Shown one piece after another: positions 37,312 through 48,626 of a DNA stretch of 64,000 bases. The translations under genes were made by a program, and so were the position numbers. The notes beneath the pieces are model-generated. The model worked only from the letters and a program-made list of their open reading frames with translations. It did not search any database and had not been told where the DNA came from. The first letter of the stretch is position 1. Each line of letters starts with the position of its first letter. Origin of the DNA: Volvariella volvacea V23 (Eukaryota > Basidiomycota > Agaricomycetes > Agaricales > Pluteaceae); contig KB722740.1 in the NCBI GenBank assembly GCA_000349905.1, positions 1,589,309 through 1,653,308 of the forward strand, given 5' to 3'.

Positions 37312-39601
37312 ATGGCAGAATTTTACCTTTAAAAAGACATCTTTCCTAAGCTCCCAGAGAATGTCCAAGCATGGAGCTGTGATCATGTCGGAACGTTCTT
37401 TCAGGCACACCAAGAGTCCTGCTCCCTCGACGATAATGAAATAGAAATCACCAGAAATCAGAAAATGCAGGGCAGGGAGCTCCTTACCCTAAGTGCCAGT
37501 AAACTCCAAGCTGCCGGATTAGGACTGGGGCCTGCAAAGCGGATCGTAGAGCTCGTGGAGGAGCTCAAGAAGCATAGAGGGCTTGTTGAGCCTGGTAAGT
37601 GAGATTCAAATTTCCTTTTCTAGCTGTGCGTGTTCATGCCATCCATCCGCGATTGTTGCGATTCTATCCGCATCATTACCTGTGCTCACAATTTCTTCCT
37701 CGACGGTTGCAGAGCAGGGATCTCCGACCAAAAGACGTCGTTTAGAAGAGGGCTGGCGATCATATACTGCTGCTGATGGCCAATCTGTGGATCTGCCACC
37801 TTTTTTGATTGACATGCTCAATGACAACGAATTCGTACCCAAACCACGCGTCAATTTCTTAAATGTCTTGCAAAACGTTCAACCCGGTCAATCCATTACA
37901 ATGCCAAATCTCGGTGACTGTCCTAAACACTTCGGAGAGGGCTACCAACAAATGGCCTTCTTTGTTACCCAGCAGATGATCGACATGTGGCAGATGCTTT
38001 CAGCAGATAAGCCACGTTCCGTCAAGCGCGTCCTTTCGGGTCCGGTGGGCATGGGCAAATCGTACCTCGCACTGTTTCTCGCTGCCAAGGCATATTCCGA
38101 AAATTGGCCCATGCTCTATATCGCCGATTCCTCTGTACTTAACACATCGACAGAGGAATAGTCGTCAACAGAGATTTGCCATCACTTTTTGTCGATCAAC
38201 AAAGACATTCTAACTGCTGCCGAGCTCAGGAAGCTGGTGAACCATGAAGACAGATCAAAGCCTTTCGTGGTGTCCTGCGCCTCATCCATCTTTGGTAATC
38301 TGCTCAAGCGTACAACCCGCAAAACCCTTCTAGTCATCGACGACCATGGTGTACTGTTTGACCATGATCCCCCTGCGCCTGTTCGGTTTCCCGTCTTGAA
38401 CCCCCTGATGACTCTTACCTTTTGGGGAGAGAGCGCCAAAGGAGCACGTGTAGTCTTGACTGGTACGGCACATGCAAAGTTTGAGAGGAAGTACTTGAAA
38501 AATAGCATGCAAAGATGGATCGAATTTGTTGGTCCGCTACCAGAAGATGTCTTCGACAAGCTGCTGGGACTTCATCCCTTCCTGGGGAAGCCAGATACTG
38601 CACCGAAGGTGAAGAAGATCATCAACTGCGTCCCGCGCGAGCTCATGTATCTCCATGAACACATAACGGAATCGGGCGGCATCTATATTTCTGAAACCGA
38701 GATCGATGACGAGCTTAGGCACTTCCGCGAAAGCCGACGAAATGAATTTCTGAAGGCGGCAAGGAACTATGCTGAGGCACTCAGCTACGGCTCCTATATA
38801 GATTACCGCAAAGCCCTTTCGAACATGTTCCTAAGACGGTCAGACGTTGAAAATATTGTAGATTTTGACTGGAAGTTCCTGGACACTGGGCTGGTATACC
38901 GGTTCAAAAACGAGCGCAATTATGTGATGTTCAAGCCTCTATGCCCAGCTGCATTGGACGCTCTCCTGGAAGTGTACAAGACACTCCCATTGCCCAGCGA
39001 CATTAGCGTAGCCTCCATTCAAGACGGCCAACTTAGGGGCGACGAGTTCGAGGAAGTGCTATTCCGACAGCTGTTGAAACATAGTGCTAAGGGTATAGCA
39101 TTTGAGACAACGGATCTGAATGGGAACAGGGTAACGGATGTACATATCCAATTCAAGCATTTCTATTTCCTCGAGAAAGATGAACTCGCACCTCAACCAC
39201 AGCATGGCCAGTCTTTGGTCCGCGGCTTTGCGGGCTATCCACGATTCGATTTCATGCTTGGACACATGTTTATCCAATTGTCTCTAAGCCCCTTCGATAA
39301 GCACAACACAGATTCAGCGAGGATCGACTTAGCATTTGTACCCTACCGTGCAAATGATCCAAGAAACCAAATAGAAATATACCTAGACACAACGTTTGGC
39401 CCCGGACACAAAGCCGAATTTTCTCAAGGCCGCTTTATCGTTACTCAGAACGGTCACCCCGTACTAGACTTCCGCATTATCTATATCCAGGGTAAACCTG
39501 GCGTGCCTCGCCACCGTGAGTTGGTTAAAAGATATTCGGATGTAGCGTTCATCAACTACGAGGAGATCAAAACGAAACTCTTTCGAGATTTCTTGAAATG
39601 A
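37312..39601 (+). pseudogene. Crinkler-type protein: SAM-like, P-loop NTPase, nuclease-like domains; two in-frame stops
   Basis: Two exons, 37312-37594 and 37713-39601 (donor GTAAGT, acceptor TTGCAG), are in one frame throughout. The N-terminal ~90 residues resemble a SAM domain (LPENVQAWSCDHVGTFFQ, MQGRELLTLSASKLQAAG). A basic linker (PTKRRRLEEG) leads to a P-loop NTPase with Walker A GPVGMGKS and Walker B TLLVIDDHG. The C-terminal region from about 39000 (VLFRQLLKHSAKGIAFETTD, YPRFDFMLGHMFIQLS) fits the nuclease-like part of Crinkler/RHS-type effectors. TAA at 37330-37332 and TAG at 38159-38161 interrupt an otherwise clean 2.2-kb frame. Possible readings are recent inactivation, readthrough, or a start after the first stop. 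The family is linked to host-directed or inter-organism effectors and to nuclear targeting. Confidence 0.75.
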
Positions 39602-39718
39602 AGCTTTGGACGGATTCTACTTTGCCTACTTAGGGCATGTATTTGCCATGTTGTTATGTGTTCAGCTACATCTCATTTATTCACACACTTTGCCTCACTC
39701 CAATCTTTTCTACAAACT

Positions 39719-40223
39719 ATGCCTTGCCTCAACTCTTTCCTTCCTCTCCTCTTGCTCCTCATCAGCGGATTCATTGCCACTCCTGTTCCTGCTCGCGACA
39801 ACGGCGAAATCTCTTACAACGACAGGAACCTCTCCAACTACAAGACAACTACAACCAGAATACAAGATCAATGAATACAGGAAGGCCAAGAAGGCTCACG
39901 AACGCAAGGACGAGTACAAACACGACTACTACTACAAGCGCGAAGAGAGTTTCGACTACAGTTACGAACCCAAGAAAGAGTTCAAGTCTGAATATGACCA
40001 CGAGTACAAGGATGGAGACTTCACCAAGAAAGACTTCAAGAAGAATGAATACAAGGCTGACGAGTACAAGGAAGCCAAGAAGGCTCATGAGCACAAGGAC
40101 GAGTTCAAAAAGGTCGAAGAGTACAAGCACGAATATAAGCCCGAGTGCAAGCACGAATATAGGGACGACTACAAGAACGAGTTCTACTGGGCCGCCTGTT
40201 CGGCGACTCAGACCTTGCTTTGA
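39719..40223 (+). pseudogene. Secreted Lys/Glu/Tyr/His-rich repeat protein with an apparent frameshift
   Basis: A convincing signal peptide (MPCLNSFLPLLLLLISGF, then IATPVPA) begins at 39719, and its frame stops at 39874. The repeat-rich part continues in another frame to 40223 as EYxK/HEYK-type units. An imperfect internal duplication is visible (NEYRKAKKAHERKDEYK near 39870 and DEYKEAKKAHEHKDEFK near 40055). No GT-AG intron bridges the two frames, so a one-base change near 39840-39860 is the simplest explanation. It sits 118 bp downstream of the Crinkler-like gene on the same strand. Family unknown. The composition suggests a disordered, charged extracellular protein. Confidence 0.5.
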
Positions 40224-40377
40224 GGTTGGCCATGTTGCATCCGACAGAGCAGCTCACTTCGTGAGATGACACACCGCCTACGTTATACAAATACATGGTA
40301 ATATATTTTCATGGAATAAATACTGGAATGACCACTACTATCATCCCCCGAACAATCTCAGAATTGCAAGCCTGGGT

Positions 40378-41591
40378 AGACGGAACCGCCTGGTGGTACG
40401 TATGCCTGGAAACAGAATTAGCAAGCTCTTAAATATTATGCGCTTTTACTTACACGATTAGCAGCATCGCCCTGGTAGGGGTTGAAGAGAATGCCAGGGT
40501 CGTTTTGCTATGGGCAGAAGGATATAAGCTCTTTCGCAACATCAAACTCTAGCAGACATGCTTACTCTATAAGTGCCAGGGAAGCTAAGCCCGGATGGGT
40601 TGAGGTTGCCACCCCCAGTAACTGGAAAACATATTAAACGCATGCACTGTGCAACGCTAGCTAGACTTACCATTCAGTTGAATGCAAACTACAAATAGGT
40701 ATCAACGGGTGAAAAGGTACGAGCCATTATCTAATTACATACCTGGATAGAATTGAGCACCACCAGGACTTGCTGCAGCATGCAGAGCGAGGTTCTCGTG
40801 GCGAAGCAACTGAAATAGATCATGATCAGCAATGTACCAGAGCGACTCCAAAGGAAGGAGCATACATATTGGCCAGGCGCAATATTCCTGGGAATTCTAA
40901 TATCATATGTGAACCCGGGGGTTCTAGCGAGCCTATCTGAGGGCCACTCTCCATTGTATGTCTCTTGTGATATCTGTGAGGTTGTCAGGTTAAAGCTCGT
41001 TTTCCAGCTATGTATATCACAAACCTTGAACCACGGAGACCCAGTATCAGCCTTCCAGGTGGAGCAGGTAGTTCCGGGACACTTGGCCATATAGTTCAAG
41101 ATCGGTCCGTAATGACCTACAGGCCAGGTGTTCCAGACAGCGGTAACTGTTCCTCCTGCAGCTACGGTGGCCGCAATGGGGGCCTATTCCAGTCCGCGAA
41201 GTTATAGTGCCGTGTATTATGAGGGCTCATGAGAACACGTACGGGGGGCAGATTTCGGTTTCCAATCGAGCAGGTAATATCCGGGGAGTTGACATCAGAG
41301 ATGAAACCGCTGTCCAACTTTGTTCCGCGCACAACCCTCACGGGCTATAGGTACGGTCAAAATGGATGGTAGGGCTTCAAGAACTCGAGCGTTCTTACCT
41401 GGGGTGTAGTGTATGGGTCTTATCGGGCACGCGTTAGTCATAGTTAGCAATTGGACGGGGGTCGGCATACCTCTGTTGACGTCCCATCCTGGGATGGTGA
41501 CACCATTGATTCGGATGAATGGAACGAATCCATGTGCAGCGGCCTGGCCAACCAGGGCGGTAACTGAGACAGCTAGAGCAGTAAAACGCAT
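40378..41591 (-). CDS. AA9 lytic polysaccharide monooxygenase (array copy 1)
   Basis: Ten exons splice in frame to about 250 residues. A signal peptide (MRFTALAVSVTALVGQAAA) ends directly before the N-terminal His of the mature enzyme (HGFVPFIRINGVTIPG), which forms half of the copper histidine brace. The second brace His is in NTWPVGHYGPILNYMAKC. Further AA9 signatures are LLRHENLALHAAAS, FYPVCIQLNG, LSFPGTYR and QNDPGILFNPYQGDAAN. The family oxidatively cleaves cellulose or other beta-glucans using Cu and a peroxide or oxygen co-substrate. There is no CBM1. A 20-nt exon encoding DPYTTPQ and an 18-nt exon encoding VCIQLN are present. It is intact. Confidence 0.93.
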
Positions 41592-41640
41592 CTCTGAGGG
41601 ACTGGGTGAGTACGACGAACAGGATTCTCAAGTCCTGCAC

Positions 41641-41645
41641 TTATA
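41641..41645 (-). promoter_or_regulatory. TATA element of AA9 copy 1
   Basis: TATAA on the minus strand about 50 bp upstream of the start codon at 41591. Confidence 0.4.
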
Positions 41646-42365
41646 CCAATTGTTTGAATAGATACCCTTTACACTCATACGAAAATGGATAGAGGGCACC
41701 GCTCCTTTGGCTCAATAATGCAGCATCGTGGTCTCAATAGCAATACCGAGTTTGAACCGCTATGCTACTGCTATTTCCCGCCCAAGAGAATGCATAGTGA
41801 AGCAGGTTAAACGTCGGTGAGCACAAGGTCAGATGACAATTACTGTGTTCTGGCTAACACCCGTCAAGAAAACCAACACAAGGGTCTTGGCTCTTGTTTG
41901 AGGTGTGCTTTGTTTATTACCCCGGAGAAATAAGCAAAAATCATTTGCTTGGTGATGGTACTTCTCCTAGCTGATTTGCCTCAAGTGATTCCTGGGCGAC
42001 AGTTCACTCTGACAATATTATCGAAGATGGATGGCTAATGAGCCAACTAGAACTTGATTCAAGTAATCCCGGAAAATTCAATGATCACCAATAAAATCAT
42101 AGCCCCATCAGTCCTTCTGCACGTTTCTTAAGGAACCCACCCGATGACATATGACCTATACGCACACTCCTACAGCACTGTCGACTCAAAATGGTCCATC
42201 AGTAACACTCCGATTGGACGTCTCTCAATCTTACGCGACTGAAGTCCCAGTTTCTTGTTTGGGATACGCAAGCGTCTCTTTCGAGCTCCCAATTCGCACT
42301 CAGCACTTAATAAAGACAGATCCTACTTGGTGCGTTTCAATTCGACTATACAGAATAAGTGGCTA
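41646..42365. other. Intergenic between AA9 copies 1 and 2
   Basis: About 0.7 kb of AT-richer sequence holding the copy 1 promoter and the copy 2 3' flank. No gene was found. Confidence 0.45.
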
Positions 42366-43613
42366 TCAAAATTGTAAACCGGAGTAGACAGGACCACCAG
42401 GAGGTACATATGCCTTGGTTTATATTAGCATGTAACGGGCGGCGGAGGTGTGTCAATGATACATACCCTATTGGCGGCGTCTCCTTGATAAGGGTTAAAG
42501 AGGATACCAGGGTCGTTTTGCTATTAGGCATTTAGTTCAGAAGTGATTTATGGGAGATTGCATTTAATTGTACCTTGTAGGTTCCAGGGAAGCTCAAACC
42601 GGATGGATTCAGGTTTCCTCCTCCAGTCACTGGTCAGGGAGTCAGGATAATGTGCGTGGTTTGGTTGATGGGTAGCCGAAACTCGTACCATTGAGCTGAA
42701 TGCAAACTGGATAGAATTGTGCACCATTGAGACTTGCGGCACCGTGCAGGGCCAGGTTCTCGTGTCTCAGGAGCTGATTTTCGATGGGTTATTGTCAGCC
42801 ACAATTTGAGCGTATAGGCTTTTGCACGCACGTATTCTCCGGGTGCGATATTCCTCGGAATCTTGACATCATATGTGAAGCCAGGGGTCTTAGCGAGCTT
42901 ATCAGAGGGCCATTCGCCGTTGCTGTAAGTTTCTTGTTGAATCTGAAAGACGTATTTTCTGTTTAATTTCCAAGAAATTTGGCATGATTCGAACGGACCT
43001 TGAACCAAGGAGAGCCGGTGTCACCCTTCCAGCTTGAACAAGACCCAGAACACTTCGCCATATAATTCAAGATAGGCCCGTAATGACCGACTGGCCAGGT
43101 GTTCCAAACGACGGTAACAGTTCCGCCAGCAGCGACCGTGGCAGAGATAGGGCCCTTTTTGGATTGAATATTCAACAACTTATGGCACAATGGACTGCAT
43201 GTAGTCCATATGCACGAACGATACTCACAGGAGGCAATTTCTGATTACCGATGCTGCAAGTAATATCGCCAGAGGTAACATCAGAGATAAACCCGCTATC
43301 GAGCTTGGTGCCTCGAACAACTCGGAGTGGCTGGACAATATTGATGTATCATGCAGGTTAATTCAAGTCATAATAATTTCGAATACATCTGAGTATGCTC
43401 ACTTGGGGAGTTGTGTAGGGGTCTTTCAAATGGGAGTAGGTCAGTGCTTCGTATTGGTGAATTCTTTGGTACTTAGGGTCAATTCCCACCTTTGGAGATA
43501 TCCCATCCTGGAATGGTGACTCCATTAATTCGGATGAATGGGACATAGCCATGAGCAGAGGCTTGGTCGACGAAAAGGGACGCAGCAGCCACAGCAAGGA
43601 AGGACAAGCGCAT
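42366..43613 (-). CDS. AA9 lytic polysaccharide monooxygenase (array copy 2)
   Basis: Nine exons, about 250 residues. The signal peptide MRLSFLAVAAASLFVDQASA is followed by the brace His in HGYVPFIRINGVTIPG. The second His is in NTWPVGHYGPILNYMAKC, with LLRHENLALHGAASL and LSFPGTYK downstream, and the end YVPPGGPVYSGLQF. It retains the intron after DPYTTPQ but lacks the intron that splits FYP and VCIQ in copies 1 and 3. It uses an Asn-containing ETYSNGEWPSDK variant shared in part with copy 4. It is probably secreted and active on crystalline polysaccharide. No lesion was seen. The nearest left neighbour is copy 1 in the same orientation. Confidence 0.93.
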
Positions 43614-43763
43614 TTCCAAGACTCTTGGATTCGAGTTTCAGGCAGTACGTGTCTCAACACTTATTCTTAAGTACGTTTTTTGTGGCAGAGATAACTCCTT
43701 TCGAATTAAACGGACCGTGAGCTTGAAAACGACGGATCAAAGACGTCGAAAGCTGGAAGATCC

Positions 43764-44246
43764 TTATGGCACAATCAGAGGCCAATGTGCGTTACAGGCT
43801 CGGAGATAAAAGCCTTCCAAAATCCACTCCCGAGCATAAGCCGGTAAGCTGAGTGCCTGACCACGCGCTTCTTTGGCATTGAATATGACAGACTCCAGGC
43901 GGGCGTTGGCGGGCGAAATATCGGTGCGGGGTATATAGTCACCTGCAATACAGGCGCCTGACATTGTCTCGGGCATGTGAGCTATCTTATCCTCGAGAAG
44001 AAAGGAGAATTGATACGATTAGAACTTACCAATTGGATTCAACACTCGAGGATCATCTAACTCAACAAAATAATGTCCAAATGGGTTCTGCAGTATGGTC
44101 AAGGCATTCGAACCATCATATAACGTATATGAGAAGCCTGAGCATTACCAGGGAGGTAGGACACCTGCTCCGATTGTCCTTGTAGTACTGAGTTTTCCTT
44201 CCCATCGCATCTGCACCCTGACACTGGACGGTTCCTGTTCGCTCAT
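43764..44246 (-). pseudogene. Small unknown gene or relic between AA9 copies
   Basis: An ATG at 44246 opens MSEQEPSSVRVQMRWEGK. The frame meets TAA near 44156 (after GAGVLPPW), yet the same frame continues with GFSYTLYDGSNALTIL and GHYFVELDDPRVLNPIG. A good intron (donor GTAAGT, acceptor TTGCAG) leads to DYIPRTDISPANARLESVIF, ending HWPLIVP. The well-formed intron and continuous frame suggest a real gene with one nonsense codon, or an unrecognised intron. Diverged traces of the same sequence occur at about 46840-46960. I do not recognise the family. Confidence 0.4.
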
Positions 44247-44434
44247 ATCCCTTTATCTCGACTTATGAACTATTTTATGGAGTATGCCGTCCACTGCAGC
44301 TAGGGAATAAATTTGTTAACACTAATACGACATCGGTGAGTACACAAGAATTCAGCACGCGATAATAGATATAATTAATGCAAATGTGTTACGAGCTCTA
44401 GTCTCGCCTGACGTATGAACTCTGTCTCAGAGTC

Positions 44435-45694
44435 TTAGAATTGCAAGCCAGAGTAGACAGGTCCACCAGGAGGAACGTATGCCTAAACGGTCCATGTTTA
44501 GAACATACTGGTACTCAAAAATATTGAAGTGACATAAGTACTCACCCTGTTTGCAGCATCACCTTGGTATGGATTGAACAAGATGCCGGGGTCATTTTGC
44601 TGTGGAATTGAGTACGGTGAGTTCACGTTCACACATGGAATTGACGAGCATACTTTATAGGTACCCGGGAAGCTAAGCCCAGATGGATTAAGACTACCAC
44701 CGCCAGTAACTGGTGGCCATTTTAGTCATGTTTCTTTGGGTGGCAGTAAAATAAGATATACCATTCAATTGAATGCAAACTGGGCATTGGGTGAGCAGGT
44801 ATTCCTGGACACAGCGGTTTTGAAGCACATACCAGGATAGAACTGGGCACCACCCAGGCTGGCTGCGCCATGCAGAGCCAAGTTCTCATGACGGAGTAGC
44901 TGTTCTCGTGGTAAGCATACACTGAAAGATGAAGGTTCTGGATAGCTAAGCGCACATATTGACCAGGTGCGATGTTCCTGGGGATCTTGATATCGTACGT
45001 GTATCCGGGAGTTTTGGCGAGTTTATCGGAGGGCCACTCTCCATTATAGGTTTCTTGAGAAATCTAAAGAAACGACAACCCACGTAAGCATTTTTTGCGG
45101 GATATAGATATACCCAACCTTAAACCATGGAGATCCTGTGTCTGCCTTCCAGGTGGAGCAGGTGGTGCCAGGGCATTTTGCCATGTAATTCAGAATTGGG
45201 CCATAATGACCAACTGGCCAGGTGTTCCAAACGGCGGTAACTGTTCCTCCCGCCGCAACTGTGGCAGCAATCGGACCCTACATACATCGCGAGGTTATCA
45301 GTTCCTCTGAGTCATTGACTATTGGTAGTTTGCATCCATACTGGTGGCAAGCTACGATTACCAATAGAGCAAGTGATGTCCGTTGAAGTTACATCGGAAA
45401 TGAAGCCACTATCAAGCTTCGTGCCACGGACAACTCTCAAGGGCTACAAAGTCATTTTTAACAGGCAACTTGAACAAAGATTTGTAATTTTCTTACCTGG
45501 GGAGTGGTGTAAGGGTCTTACAAGCCAGCAAGTCAGCGACTTTCATGAACGAAGAGAGAGAAGGGCCTACCCTTATTGACGTCCCAGCCTGGAATAGTGA
45601 CACCGTTGATTCGGATGAACGGAACAAATCCATGAGCGGCGACTTTGCCAACAGCGAGTGCAGCGACTGTAAGAGCTAGCCCAGGCAAATGCAT
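44435..45694 (-). CDS. AA9 lytic polysaccharide monooxygenase (array copy 3)
   Basis: Ten exons, about 250 residues. The signal peptide MHLPGLALTVAALAVGKVAA precedes the brace His in HGFVPFIRINGVTIPG. Further motifs are NTWPVGHYGPILNYMAKC, WSTW-like CSTWKADTGSPWFK, LLRHENLALHGAASLGG, LSFPGTYK and QNDPGILFNPYQGDAAN. Its exon pattern equals that of copy 1, including the DPYTTPQ mini-exon and the VCIQLN mini-exon. The two copies also share CPGTTCSTWKADTG, so they are probably each other's closest relatives. No stop or frameshift was found. Confidence 0.93.
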
Positions 45695-45742
45695 TGTTGA
45701 ACAATGGGATGCGAGGTGCAGTGATAGAACCACTTGACGCTG

Positions 45743-45750
45743 AATTTATA
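45743..45750 (-). promoter_or_regulatory. TATA element of AA9 copy 3
   Basis: TATAAATT on the minus strand about 50 bp upstream of the start codon at 45694. Confidence 0.4.
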
Positions 45751-47381
45751 CGCTGAACTTGGATAGGCACATATGGATATACTGAATTGGACATCGCGCA
45801 ACCACTCGTCTAAGGTTCATATCATCGCGCACAATCAAACCCGAGCTTTGACCGCTTCATCAGTCCCCTTTGGCGTAGCCTGCTAGGTCATTGGATCCAT
45901 AGGATGGGCAAATTTCGGTAAGCCCCCTCAGCTGACTACAGCTGTAGCTTGACAACCTTCCATGACAGTAACCTTGCCTTTCCCTGAAATGGCATTCGTC
46001 AATCACTCTGGTATAGAGTAGACAACAGAGCTTGTTTGTTAGGGGATCCATCACCACGAATACGTCTCAAGTGACTCGTAGTCAACGGCCCGCCATGTCA
46101 TGGTGTCAACGATGAGTTGCGGATTTTACTTGATTTTTAGAAGGTATGCACAAGGAAGGGGCTCTGGTCGAATTTGGAGAAACCTGGTAATCATAAGTAA
46201 GTTCTAATTAGTATGCACGCGCATCGGTCGGGAGCGTTAGATTTTTATTGGATTATTTTAACAGGGCATCGTAAATAGGCCACCGACAATATTGTTTTAA
46301 TTGGCACGCATCACGGTTGATACTTTCTCGATCGGGTCGTCTAATCTGCCCAAACAAATCCAGATTTCGATTAAATCATTTCAAAGTATTCTGGCACCAT
46401 ACATGAATCCGAGCTTTCTCTGGAGACCTCACCATATTGTGGTCACAAAGAATTCCCATGTAGTCCGTGCATGCAAGAAGTTCCTTGAATTGGTTCGCTC
46501 ATGGGGTTTATGTGGAGGATTTTCAAGTAAACGGTGAATTATTTATCTGGATTTGTTTGGCATATTGCATACTAATCACTCTTCCCTCATGGAATAACAA
46601 TACAATGATTCCGATGGATAGGACGTGAATATCCTCATAAATGATTGTTTTGGATATTGGAGCCAATGTGCTACTTCAGTAAGTACCTCACGCCTTGCCT
46701 TAACACACTGAATGTCCGTGAAAGCGGTACTGCAACTTCTCAAGTTCTTAATACAAACGGGCCGGTAGCTTAAATGTAAACGCCAGCTACTGTGGTCCCC
46801 TCGTGGCACAAGGAGTCTATTTGGCGTTACAATCAAAAATCGTTCAAAGTCACTCCCGAGCATGAGCCGTTGTGAGCACGCGCTAGCTAGGTTGATGACA
46901 TTGAACGGCAAAAGAGGCTCGGACGAGGCGAAATATCGGTAGGAGATACGCAGTCACCTGGTGTATGAATACCTGGTATTTTCCCCCATACCTGTGCTAC
47001 TTATCCAGCCAGGAATGACGCATCGTCCGAGGGGTGATCGAGTTGATTCGGCTGCTCACTGCCATAGACGGAACTCGGTGAGCACCTAGCACCCAGCACC
47101 CAGAACTTGTACAAACGAACACCATAGTAAGCGGTTTACCTCACAAGCACTTCGATTCGGCAGGCTCAGCGTGTTATCCACCATTAACCAAGTACTATAG
47201 GCATTTGTTGATGTGGGTCGTCGCAATCAAGCACTAGCAACGGAAGAGGGTTTTCAGAGGAGAGATGTCATTGCAGGTACCAATACAGCCGATGTAAGTG
47301 CATAAAGAAACTTAAGTATATAACATACAACAATGGCACTAATGGGTTATGCGAGCTCTAGTCTCATTCTTCTCAGGCTTT
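45751..47381. other. Intergenic between AA9 copies 3 and 4 with a relic
   Basis: About 1.6 kb. The stretch around 46840-46960 (minus) retains resemblance to the small unknown gene at 43764-44246: shared gaaatatcggt, cactcccgagcat and a TDISP-coding block. It has lost its reading frame. The 46200-46560 part is AT-rich. No intact gene was found. Confidence 0.45.
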
Positions 47382-48618
47382 CTAGAATTGCAAACCAGAG
47401 TATACAGGGCCACCAGGAGGAACATATGCCTAAAGAGATCTCGTTCAGGAAAATCCAAACACAACTGCAGGAACTGAAATACTTACCTGGTTTGCAGCAT
47501 CACCTTGGTAGGCGTTGAACAAGATGCCGGGGTCGTTTTGCTAATCCGGTCTGAGTATCACCCATACGTTTCATTCGGGACGCTCTACTTACCTTGTAGG
47601 TTCCTGGAAAGCTGAGGCCGGAGGGGTTAAGAGTACCGCTACCAGTGACTGAAAAGAGAAGGACGAGGTTTAGAACCAACTTGCTAAAAGCATTACGTGA
47701 GGCAACTTACCATTCAGTTGAATGCAAACTGGGTAGAATTGGGCACCATATGCGCTCGATGCAGCATGAAGAGCGAGGTTCTCATGGCGAAGCAACTACG
47801 TTCGGACAAAAATGCTAAGTTCAATCAATGAGTTTAATGGAAAACAGTAACTTACATATTGGCCAGGAGCAATATTCCTTGGGATCTTGACATCATAAGT
47901 AAACCCAGGAGTCTTCGCGAGCTTATCAGATGGCCATTCTCCATTTGACCAGGTCTCTTGTGAGATCTAATTACAGCGCAAGGTCAATGCCTCGTTTCTA
48001 AATGTAAATGGGCGCTGCAGCGCCATGACACGTACCTTGAACCAAGGTGACCCTGTATCGCCTTTCCAGCTTGAACAGTCGCCGACACATTTGGCCATGT
48101 AGTTCAGGATGGGACCATAGTGACCGATTGGCCATGTGTTCCAAACGACGGTGACGGTTCCTCCTGCTGCTACGGTGGCGGAGATTGGGCCCTATATATC
48201 ACGCCAAGAGAAAAGTAGGAGTGACGAGGAGAGGTAGACAAAGGTAAGTATGACACGGAACGGTACAGCAAAGATAAATAGTTGATACGTACGGGAGGTA
48301 GGCTGCGGTTTCCAATTGAGCAAGTTATGTCGGTCGAAGTGACATCAGAGATGAAGCCGCTGTCGAGTTTGGTTCCTCGGACGACTCGGAGGGGTTGAGG
48401 AGTGGTGTAGGGATCTAGAGGGAAAATGTGGATCATTCGTTAGTTTTATTCTCAACGATTGGAACCAAGGTAACACATCCAGAGTATGACTACTCACCCT
48501 TTTGGATATCCCATCCAGGGATAGTAACGCCATTAATTCTGATGAATGGGACATATCCGTGCGCAGAAACGGATCCAACGAGAGATGCAACAATGACAGC
48601 CAAAGAGGTCAACTTCAT
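47382..48618 (-). CDS. AA9 lytic polysaccharide monooxygenase (array copy 4)
   Basis: Eight exons, about 250 residues. The signal peptide MKLTSLAVIVASLVGSVSA precedes the brace His in HGYVPFIRINGVTIPG. The second His is in NTWPIGHYGPILNYMAKC, followed by CSSWKGDTGSPWFK, LLRHENLALHAASSAYG, FYPVCIQLNGVTGSG and LSFPGTYK, ending YVPPGGPVYSGLQF. It lacks both introns that interrupt copy 1 (after DPYTTPQ and after FYP). It is the most intron-poor member of the array. Secreted copper enzyme by family; substrate regioselectivity cannot be inferred. Confidence 0.93.
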
Positions 48619-48626
48619 CGTGCCAA

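Noticed and set aside
37583..38161. Separate small ATPase gene ending at 38161
   Set aside because: The next frame beginning at 38189 is the same frame and continues the same domain, so it is one gene with a stop codon.
39849..40154. Hydrophobic 101-codon minus-strand frame
   Set aside because: Antisense of the Lys/Glu/Tyr repeat protein, which gives Leu/Val/Phe by base complementarity.
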